Below are positions 6,223 to 11,251 of a stretch of DNA of 11,251 bases, piece after piece. This DNA is from Lachnospiraceae bacterium (lineage in GTDB: Bacteria; Bacillota; Clostridia; Lachnospirales; Lachnospiraceae): positions 1-11,251 of the forward strand of contig JAIECC010000324.1 in the NCBI GenBank assembly GCA_029068665.1, read 5' to 3'. The notes under the pieces are model-generated. The model did no database searches and was not told the DNA's origin. It was given only the letters and a program-made list of their open reading frames with translations. The position numbers were made by a program, and so were the translations under genes. Position 1 is the stretch's first letter. Each line of letters begins with the position of its first letter.

Positions 6223-6253
6223 AAGCATGCGTGATTTGGTCACGCGTGCTTTT
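6223..6253 (+). promoter_or_regulatory. hairpin at the predicted 5' end of the rpsL mRNA
   Basis: AAGCATGCGTGA (6223-6234) pairs with TCACGCGTGCTT (6240-6251) over 12 positions with one T-G wobble, around a TTTGG loop, and is followed by two more T residues. It begins at or within a few bases of the expected transcription start. It could act as an early attenuator, given its short T tract, or shield the 5' end of the mRNA from decay. Which applies cannot be decided from sequence. Confidence 0.65.
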
Positions 6254-6300
6254 AAAGTCCGAAAAAATCGGCAATACTACAAAAATAGGAGGTGAAAAAC

Positions 6301-6720
6301 ATGCCAACATTCAACCAGTTAGTTAGAAAGGGAAGACAGACTGTAGAAGCAAAGTCTACTGCACCGGCTCTTCAGAAGGGTTATAACTCTTTAAGAAAGA
6401 AACCGACAGATTCTTCTGCTCCGCAGAAAAGAGGAGTTTGTACTGCTGTTAAGACTGCAACTCCTAAGAAGCCTAACTCTGCTTTAAGAAAAATCGCCAG
6501 AGTTCGTCTTTCTAACGGAATCGAAGTTACCAGCTACATCCCGGGCGAAGGTCACAACCTTCAGGAGCATAGTGTTGTTCTGATCCGTGGTGGAAGAGTA
6601 AAGGACCTTCCAGGTACCAGATATCATATTATCAGAGGTACATTGGATACAGCAGGTGTTGCTAAGAGACGCCAGGCCCGCTCTAAGTATGGTGCTAAGA
6701 GACCAAAGGATGCTAAATAG
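6301..6720 (+). CDS. rpsL: 30S ribosomal protein S12
   Basis: This is S12, a decoding-centre protein of the small ribosomal subunit, 139 residues long. Gram-positive S12 carries an insertion of about 13 residues relative to the 124-residue E. coli protein, and that insertion is present (about 27-40). Hallmarks are QKRGVC (42-47), TPKKPNSALRK (54-64), GEGHNLQEHSVVLIRGGRVKDLPG (82-105, an unbroken family block) and the C-terminal QARSKYGAKRPK. The residues corresponding to E. coli K43 and K88 are K56 and K101, both still lysine, which is the streptomycin-sensitive form. D102 corresponds to the aspartate methylthiolated by RimO in E. coli. I chose the ATG at 6301 because MPTFNQLVRK is the standard start; an in-frame GTG at 6292 is part of the ribosome site AGGAGGTG (6287-6294). 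Confidence 0.99.
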   Translation: MPTFNQLVRKGRQTVEAKSTAPALQKGYNSLRKKPTDSSAPQKRGVCTAVKTATPKKPNSALRKIARVRLSNGIEVTSYIPGEGHNLQEHSVVLIRGGRVKDLPGTRYHIIRGTLDTAGVAKRRQARSKYGAKRPKDAK

Positions 6721-6721
6721 G

Positions 6722-6776
6722 CATTGAACACTTAATGAAACCAAGCGAAGTGCAGGTTGAATTTAGTGAGAAAGCC
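6722..6776 (+). repeat. 55-nt direct repeat, copy 1, with internal GA-mismatch hairpin
   Basis: This 55-nt segment recurs at 6835-6889 with two differences (6748 A/G; 6751 T/C). Within it, CACTTAAT (6729-6736) pairs with ATTTAGTG (6761-6768), with a central T-T mismatch. Then GA faces GA (6737-6738, 6759-6760), and AACC (6739-6742) pairs with GGTT (6755-6758) over a 12-nt apical part. It begins two bases after the rpsL stop codon. Confidence 0.9.
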
Positions 6777-6833
6777 CATCCCGAACCTTAGCGAGAACAA
6801 GCGAAGCGAAGTTCGAGGTTAGTTGAGTGGATG
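6777..6833 (+). other. hairpin between the two 55-nt repeats
   Basis: CATCC (6777-6781) pairs with GGATG (6829-6833). Further in, GAAC (6795-6798) pairs with GTTC (6811-6814), flanked by facing GA dinucleotides (6793-6794 and 6815-6816). A weaker helix with several mismatches lies between, and a second facing GA pair occurs at 6783-6784 and 6825-6826. The apical loop AAGCGAAGCGAA (6799-6810) is nearly the same as the AAGCGAAGTGCA loop of the flanking repeats. It appears to be a diverged member of the same family. Confidence 0.6.
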
Positions 6834-6834
6834 T

Positions 6835-6889
6835 CATTGAACACTTAATGAAACCAAGCGGAGCGCAGGTTGAATTTAGTGAGAAAGCC
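6835..6889 (+). repeat. 55-nt direct repeat, copy 2
   Basis: This is the second copy of the segment at 6722-6776, offset by 113 nt and identical at 53 of 55 positions. Its hairpin spans 6842-6881. Both differences fall in the apical loop, where AAGCGAAGTGCA becomes AAGCGGAGCGCA; one of them turns a possible G-T pair into G-C. The near identity suggests recent duplication or gene conversion. Confidence 0.9.
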
Positions 6890-6934
6890 GTTCTTTGAGC
6901 TTAACGAGGTACTTTCGAGTTTAGCGAAAAGAAC
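6890..6934 (+). other. 45-nt structured hairpin upstream of rpsG
   Basis: GTTCTTT (6890-6896) pairs with AAAGAAC (6928-6934). Next come facing GA dinucleotides (6897-6898, 6926-6927), then GCTTAAC (6899-6905) against GTTTAGC (6919-6925) with one T-T mismatch, then another facing GA pair (6906-6907, 6917-6918) and a small loop. It is 38 of 45 identical to 7631-7675, and no difference breaks a pair. It follows the second 55-nt repeat by no gap. Confidence 0.8.
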
Positions 6935-7051
6935 TTCCTTTAGTATCAAAACAAAATAGTGCTGGAGTAGGCTATGTTTTTCCTATTATAGATAGATAAG
7001 ATGAATGTAAGCACAATCCGCACGAACATACCGAATGAGTATGAGTACCTT

Positions 7052-7077
7052 TAAGCTAAACAATGATTATTAGCTTA
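7052..7077 (+). promoter_or_regulatory. small hairpin just upstream of the rpsG ribosome site
   Basis: TAAGCTAA (7052-7059) pairs perfectly with TTAGCTTA (7070-7077) around a 10-nt loop, 11 nt before AAGGAGGG (7089-7096). It is AT-rich and followed by TATAATTTTT, so it might be a weak attenuator or a translational control site. In E. coli, S7 binds the mRNA between rpsL and rpsG, which makes this gap a natural place for such control. Apart from a 5-bp CATAC/GTATG hairpin (7027-7043), I see nothing recognisable between 6935 and 7051. Confidence 0.4.
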
Positions 7078-7103
7078 CTATAATTTTTAAGGAGGGAAGA
7101 ACC

Positions 7104-7574
7104 GTGCCACGTAAAGGACATATTCAGAAAAGAGATGTACTTCCAGATCCGATTTATAAGGATAAAGTGGTTACAAAGTTAATCAACAACATCATGTTAG
7201 ACGGTAAGAAGGGTGTTGCCCAGAGAATCGTTTATGGTGCGTTTGAACGTGTTGCTGCTGAAACTGGAAAAGATGCATTAGAAGTATTTAATGAAGCAAT
7301 GAACAACATCATGCCATTACTTGAGGTAAAGGCAAGACGAATCGGTGGTGCTACCTATCAGGTTCCGATTGATGTTCGTCCTGACAGACGTCAGGCTTTG
7401 GGTCTCCGTTGGATTACCACTTACTCTCGTGCGAGAAGTGAGAAGACCATGGAAGAGAGACTTGCAAAAGAGATTCTGGATGCAGCCAATAATACCGGTG
7501 CATCTGTAAAGAAGAAAGAAGATATGCACAAAATGGCAGAAGCAAACAAGGCATTTGCACATTATAGATTTTGA
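7104..7574 (+). CDS. rpsG: 30S ribosomal protein S7
   Basis: S7 is the primary assembly protein of the small-subunit head and binds 16S rRNA near the E site. The 156-residue length is standard. Family features include MPRKGHIQKRDVLPDP at the start, VTKLINNIMLDGKKG (23-37), the block VKARRIGGATYQVPIDVRP (75-93), RRQALGLRWI (95-104), and a C-terminal helix ending in KANKAFAHYRF. The GTG at 7104 is the start: AAGGAGGG lies at 7089-7096, and the second codon gives the universal PRK. It follows rpsL after 383 nt, far longer than usual, and those bases hold structured repeats. In E. coli, S7 feeds back on this operon by binding mRNA; whether it does so here is open. Confidence 0.99.
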   Translation: MPRKGHIQKRDVLPDPIYKDKVVTKLINNIMLDGKKGVAQRIVYGAFERVAAETGKDALEVFNEAMNNIMPLLEVKARRIGGATYQVPIDVRPDRRQALGLRWITTYSRARSEKTMEERLAKEILDAANNTGASVKKKEDMHKMAEANKAFAHYRF

Positions 7575-7582
7575 TCGAAAGC

Positions 7583-7675
7583 AACTTGATGAAATCGAGT
7601 GTAAACGAAGATTGAATCTAGTGCGAGGTCGTTCTTTGAACTTAGTGAGGTATTGTCGAGCTTAGTGAAAAGAAC
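7583..7675 (+). other. two-hairpin structured element between rpsG and fusA
   Basis: This is a diverged version of the hairpin pair at 6842-6934. Hairpin one (7583-7623): AACTTGAT pairs with ATCTAGTG, then facing GA dinucleotides, AATC with GATT, another facing GA pair, and GT/AC closing a GTAA tetraloop of GNRA type (7601-7604). Hairpin two (7631-7675) pairs GTTCTTT with AAAGAAC and repeats the GA-interrupted layout of 6890-6934. Relative to the rpsL-rpsG copies, several paired positions changed on both sides (for example 7588/7618 G-C versus 6734/6763 A-T). Confidence 0.75.
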
Positions 7676-7707
7676 TTCATTAATGAATTATTTGTGCATA
7701 ATAAAGG

Positions 7708-7774
7708 TGAAAGCTAATGTACAATCAGAAACAAATGAATTGGTCATCTGTTTGTCTATGGAAACCAGCTTTCA
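7708..7774 (+). promoter_or_regulatory. long hairpin upstream of the fusA ribosome site
   Basis: TGAAAGCT (7708-7715) pairs perfectly with AGCTTTCA (7767-7774). In the 51-nt interior a bulged inner hairpin forms (7727-7738 with 7744-7757, loop ATTGG). The stem ends 9 nt before AAGGAGG (7784-7790). It might influence fusA translation. It does not resemble the GA-mismatch hairpins further upstream. Confidence 0.4.
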
Positions 7775-7798
7775 AAATAAATTAAGGAGGAAAATACC

Positions 7799-9916
7799 TT
7801 GAGTGGAAGAGAATATCCGTTAGACAGAACTAGAAATATCGGTATTATGGCACACATCGATGCTGGTAAGACGACTCTTACAGAGCGTATTCTGTATTAT
7901 ACCGGTGTTAACTATAAGATAGGAGATACTCACGAAGGTACAGCTACCATGGACTGGATGGAGCAGGAGCAGGAAAGAGGTATTACCATTACTTCTGCAG
8001 CTACTACCTGTCACTGGACCTTGCAGGAAAACTGTAAGGCAAAGCCGGGTGCGTTAGAGCATCGTATCAACATTATTGATACTCCCGGCCACGTTGACTT
8101 TACGGTAGAAGTTGAGCGTTCCCTGCGTGTGTTGGACGGAGCCGTTGGTGTATTCTGTGCCAAGGGTGGTGTTGAGCCGCAGTCAGAAAATGTATGGCGT
8201 CAGGCAGACACCTACAACGTTCCAAGAATGGCATTTATCAATAAGATGGATATCTTAGGTGCCAATTTCTATGGGGCAGTAGATCAGATTCGTAACCGTC
8301 TTGGTAAAAATGCAATTGTTACCCAGTTACCAATCGGTAAGGAAGACGAGTTCAAGGGTATCATTGATCTATTTGAAATGAAAGCCTACATCTATAATGA
8401 TGATAAGGGCGATGATATCAGTATTACTGATATTCCGGAGGATATGAAGGATGATGCAGAGCTGTATCGTTCAGAGTTAGTAGAAAAAATCTGCGAATTA
8501 GATGATGATTTAATGATGGAATATTTAGAGGGTGAGGAGCCTTCCATCGATGCATTAAAGGCAGCATTGCGGAAGGGAACCTGTGAGTGTACGGCAGTAC
8601 CGGTATGCTGTGGTTCCGCTTATCGTAATAAGGGCGTTCAGAAGCTGTTGGATTCTATTTTGGAATTCATGCCTGCACCGACTGATATTCCGGATATTAA
8701 GGGTGTGGATGAAGACGGTAATGAAGTAACCAGACATTCGTCTGATGATGAGCCGTTCTCTGCACTGGCATTTAAGATCATGGCTGACCCGTTTGTTGGT
8801 AAGCTTGCATTCTTCCGTGTATATTCCGGTACATTGAACTCCGGTTCTTATGTATTAAATGCAACAAAGGGCAAGAAAGAGCGTGTTGGACGTATCTTAC
8901 AGATGCATGCAAATCACAGAGCAGAGTTAGATAAGGTTTACGCTGGTGATATTGCTGCAGCAGTTGGATTTAAGATGACAACTACCGGTGATACAATCTG
9001 TGATGAACAGCATCCGGTAATTCTGGAGTCTATGGAATTCCCTGAGCCGGTTATCGAGTTGGCAATCGAGCCTAAGACCAAGGCTGGTCAGGGTAAATTA
9101 GGTGAGTCCTTAGCAAAGCTTGCTGAAGAAGATCCTACATTCCGTGCTCATACGGATGAAGAAACCGGTCAGACCATTATTGCCGGTATGGGTGAGCTGC
9201 ATCTGGAAATCATCGTAGACAGACTTCTTCGTGAGTTTAAGGTAGAGGCAAATGTTGGTGCGCCACAGGTTGCATATAAAGAGACATTTACCAAGCCTGT
9301 TGACGTAGACAGCAAGTATGCAAAGCAGTCCGGTGGTCGTGGACAGTATGGTCACTGTAAAGTGCACTTTACACCAATGGATCCAAATGGCGAGCAGACA
9401 TTCGAGTTTACATCTTCCGTAGTTGGTGGTTCTATTCCGAAGGAATATATCCCGGCTGTTGGTGAAGGTATCGAAGAAGCAGCTAAGGCAGGTATCCTTG
9501 GCGGGTTCCCGGTACTCGGTGTTAAGGCTGACGTATACGATGGATCTTACCATGAAGTCGATTCATCAGAAATGGCATTCCACATTGCCGGTTCTATGGC
9601 ATTCAAGGATGCTATGGCAAAGGGTGAACCTGTACTGCTTGAGCCGATTATGAAGGTTGAAGTAACCATGCCTGAGGAATACATGGGTGATGTAATCGGA
9701 AGCTTAAATGCAAAGCGTGGTCAGATTAACAGTATGGATGACCTTGGCGGTGGTAAGATTGTAAGAGCATTTGTACCGCTTGCTGAGATGTTCGGTTATT
9801 CAACGGAGCTTCGTTCTTCAACACAGGGACGTGGAAACTACTCCATGTTCTTTGAGAAATACGAGAAGTGTCCGAAGAATGTTCAGGACAAAGTTCTTGC
9901 TGCAAAGAAGGGCTAA
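7799..9916 (+). CDS. fusA: elongation factor G
   Basis: EF-G is the ribosomal translocase, a GTPase that also helps recycle ribosomes. The 705-residue length is normal. GTP-binding motifs are AHIDAGKT (18-25), RGITI (60-64), DTPGH (94-98) and NKMD (148-151). A loop near residues 74-89, between the effector region and DTPGH, is longer than in E. coli. Domains II to V follow, including the conserved GRGQYGH stretch in domain IV and a C-terminus typical of the family. The start is TTG at 7799, with AAGGAGG at 7784-7790; the protein then reads MSGREYPLDRTRNIGIMAHI, as expected. It is co-transcribed from rpsL, though the 224-nt gap before it carries structured RNA. No frameshift or missing motif is seen, so it is the housekeeping copy and not a ribosomal-protection paralogue. 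Confidence 0.98.
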   Translation: MSGREYPLDRTRNIGIMAHIDAGKTTLTERILYYTGVNYKIGDTHEGTATMDWMEQEQERGITITSAATTCHWTLQENCKAKPGALEHRINIIDTPGHVDFTVEVERSLRVLDGAVGVFCAKGGVEPQSENVWRQADTYNVPRMAFINKMDILGANFYGAVDQIRNRLGKNAIVTQLPIGKEDEFKGIIDLFEMKAYIYNDDKGDDISITDIPEDMKDDAELYRSELVEKICELDDDLMMEYLEGEEPSIDALKAALRKGTCECTAVPVCCGSAYRNKGVQKLLDSILEFMPAPTDIPDIKGVDEDGNEVTRHSSDDEPFSALAFKIMADPFVGKLAFFRVYSGTLNSGSYVLNATKGKKERVGRILQMHANHRAELDKVYAGDIAAAVGFKMTTTGDTICDEQHPVILESMEFPEPVIELAIEPKTKAGQGKLGESLAKLAEEDPTFRAHTDEETGQTIIAGMGELHLEIIVDRLLREFKVEANVGAPQVAYKETFTKPVDVDSKYAKQSGGRGQYGHCKVHFTPMDPNGEQTFEFTSSVVGGSIPKEYIPAVGEGIEEAAKAGILGGFPVLGVKADVYDGSYHEVDSSEMAFHIAGSMAFKDAMAKGEPVLLEPIMKVEVTMPEEYMGDVIGSLNAKRGQINSMDDLGGGKIVRAFVPLAEMFGYSTELRSSTQGRGNYSMFFEKYEKCPKNVQDKVLAAKKG

Positions 9917-9944
9917 TCGGCAGTAAACCGATAATATAAAAGAC

Positions 9945-9973
9945 TTGAAAATATTGTAAATATCTAATATAAT
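9945..9973 (+). promoter_or_regulatory. promoter of tuf
   Basis: TTGAAA (9945-9950) and TATAAT (9968-9973) are separated by 17 nt, giving one mismatch to consensus. Transcription would start near 9980, about 60 nt before tuf. A separate promoter allows more EF-Tu than EF-G, matching the known cellular excess of EF-Tu. A weak 5-bp stem right after fusA (9916-9932) is too small to count as a terminator, so read-through from fusA is also expected. Confidence 0.85.
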
Positions 9974-10038
9974 GTTTTCTAGCTGATGTATAGTAAAAAG
10001 CCAAGAAAAAATGGCGAATTTTAAGGAGGATATTAAAA

Positions 10039-11226
10039 ATGGCAAAGGCTAAGTTTGAGAGAAGCAAACCACATTGTAATATTGGTACCATTGGTCACGT
10101 AGATCATGGTAAGACAACCTTAACAGCTGCAATCACCAAGACATTGAATGCAAGATTAGGTACTGGTGAAGCTGTTGCATTTGAGAACATCGATAAGGCT
10201 CCAGAAGAGAGAGAAAGAGGTATCACCATTTCTACTGCTCACGTTGAGTACGAGACCGAGAACAGACATTATGCACACGTTGACTGCCCAGGCCATGCTG
10301 ACTACGTTAAGAACATGATCACTGGTGCTGCTCAGATGGATGGCGCTATCCTTGTAGTAGCTGCTACTGACGGTGTTATGGCTCAGACCAAGGAGCACAT
10401 CTTATTGTCTCGTCAGGTAGGTGTACCTTACATCGTTGTATTCATGAACAAGTGTGATATGGTTGATGATGAGGAATTATTAGAGTTAGTTGAGATGGAA
10501 GTTACCGAGCAGTTAGAAGAGTATGGTTTCACTGACTGTCCGATCGTTAAGGGTTCTGCTCTGAAGGCTCTGGAAGATCCTTCAAGCGAGTGGGGCGACA
10601 AGATCTTAGAGTTAATGAAGACTGTTGATGAGTATATTCCGGATCCACAGAGAGATACTGATAAGCCTTTCTTAATGCCTGTTGAGGACGTATTCACCAT
10701 TACCGGTCGTGGTACTGTTGCTACCGGTAGAGTAGAAGCTGGTGTTATCCATGTAAATGATGAAGTAGAAATCGTTGGTATTAAGCCAGAGGTTCAGAAG
10801 ACTACCGTAACCGGTATCGAGATGTTCCGTAAGCTGTTGGATGAAGGACAGGCTGGTGATAACATCGGTGCATTGCTTCGTGGTATCAAGAGAGAAGAAA
10901 TCGAAAGAGGACAGGTTCTGTGTAAGCCAGGTACTGTTACCTGCCACAGCAAGTTCACCGCTCAGGTATACGTTCTGACCAAGGATGAAGGTGGTCGTCA
11001 TACTCCATTCTTCAACAACTATCGTCCACAGTTCTACTTCAGAACAACAGACGTTACTGGTGTATGTAACTTACCTGCAGGTACAGAAATGTGCATGCCT
11101 GGTGATAACGTAGAAATGACTATCGAGTTGATTCACCCAGTAGCTATGGATCAGGGTCTTACATTTGCTATCCGTGAGGGTGGTAGAACCGTCGGATCTG
11201 GTCGTGTTGCTTCTATCATCGAGTAA
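10039..11226 (+). CDS. tuf: elongation factor Tu
   Basis: EF-Tu carries aminoacyl-tRNA to the ribosomal A site as a GTP complex. The protein has 395 residues, the usual length. Motifs: GHVDHGKT (19-26), the switch I region with RGITI (60-64), DCPGH (82-86), NKCD (137-140) and GSAL near 174. Domain II (TGRGTVATGRVE) and domain III, ending in REGGRTVGSGRVASIIE, are intact. The ATG at 10039 has AAGGAGG at 10023-10029. It closes the classic rpsL-rpsG-fusA-tuf order. Only 25 nt follow the stop in this window, with no terminator visible. Codon use is strongly biased towards a small set, as in rpsL and rpsG and unlike the accessory genes, in keeping with very high expression. Confidence 0.99.
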   Translation: MAKAKFERSKPHCNIGTIGHVDHGKTTLTAAITKTLNARLGTGEAVAFENIDKAPEERERGITISTAHVEYETENRHYAHVDCPGHADYVKNMITGAAQMDGAILVVAATDGVMAQTKEHILLSRQVGVPYIVVFMNKCDMVDDEELLELVEMEVTEQLEEYGFTDCPIVKGSALKALEDPSSEWGDKILELMKTVDEYIPDPQRDTDKPFLMPVEDVFTITGRGTVATGRVEAGVIHVNDEVEIVGIKPEVQKTTVTGIEMFRKLLDEGQAGDNIGALLRGIKREEIERGQVLCKPGTVTCHSKFTAQVYVLTKDEGGRHTPFFNNYRPQFYFRTTDVTGVCNLPAGTEMCMPGDNVEMTIELIHPVAMDQGLTFAIREGGRTVGSGRVASIIE

Positions 11227-11251
11227 TTAATAATAGTATATTGTATAGAAG

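Noticed and set aside
5815..6243. A 142-codon open frame on the minus strand over the end of the second DUF6033-like gene
   Set aside because: It is Phe/Ser-rich because it is antisense to Lys/Glu-rich coding sequence, and it runs through the hairpin region and the rpsL promoter. I saw no ribosome site or family resemblance.
6292..6300. GTG start for rpsL
   Set aside because: It is part of the ribosome binding site; S12 conventionally begins MPTFNQL, at 6301.
6722..6934. CRISPR array or insertion sequence
   Set aside because: Only two 55-nt copies are present, they form hairpins, and there is no repeated spacer pattern, transposase gene or target-site duplication.
7079..7084. TATAAT just before rpsG as a promoter -10
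   Set aside because: No acceptable -35 lies 16-18 nt upstream, and it would leave almost no leader before the ribosome site.
9110..9553. A 147-codon minus-strand open frame inside fusA
   Set aside because: It lies wholly opposite a highly conserved gene, has no ribosome site that I could see, and its composition is that of an antisense shadow.

Overview
The window looks like chromosomal DNA of an anaerobic Firmicute of class Clostridia, most likely Lachnospiraceae. Evidence: moderate-to-low GC, strong AGGAGG-type ribosome binding sites before nearly every gene, GTG and TTG starts, Gram-positive-type S12 (139 aa), and accessory families typical of that group. All convincing genes are on the + strand. 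The genus assignment is inference.

Region 1 (about 1-2790) is a compact accessory operon. It encodes a LytTR DNA-binding regulator, a four-TM DUF3021-like membrane partner, an ABC ATPase and an ABC-2 permease, and it ends in a strong intrinsic terminator (2751-2788). A LytTR regulator beside a small membrane protein is a known membrane-controlled regulatory arrangement. The ABC pair is its likely output or partner.

Region 2 (about 2815-6150) is a second accessory block. A BlaI/MecI-type repressor and an M56 (BlaR1-like) membrane zinc protease overlap by ATGA. They are flanked by two small, charged, diverged paralogues, probably of the DUF6033 type, that share a central motif and matching N- and C-termini. 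The protease has no penicillin-sensor domain; its outer domain of about 110 residues is unfamiliar, so the block probably senses something other than a beta-lactam by acylation. Palindromes overlap the upstream promoter, and another dyad lies before the repressor gene.

Region 3 (6190-11251) is the str operon: rpsL, rpsG, fusA, tuf. A full-consensus promoter (TTGACA-17-TATAAT) drives rpsL, and a 12-bp hairpin starts at the predicted 5' end of the mRNA. tuf has its own promoter (TTGAAA-17-TATAAT). The intercistronic gaps are unusually long (383 and 224 nt). They carry related RNA hairpins whose helices are interrupted by tandem G-A mismatches and whose copies differ by compensatory base changes. 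This structured repeat family is the most striking unexplained signal in the window. It may be a ribosomal-protein control element or a transcribed intergenic repeat that has settled in the operon.
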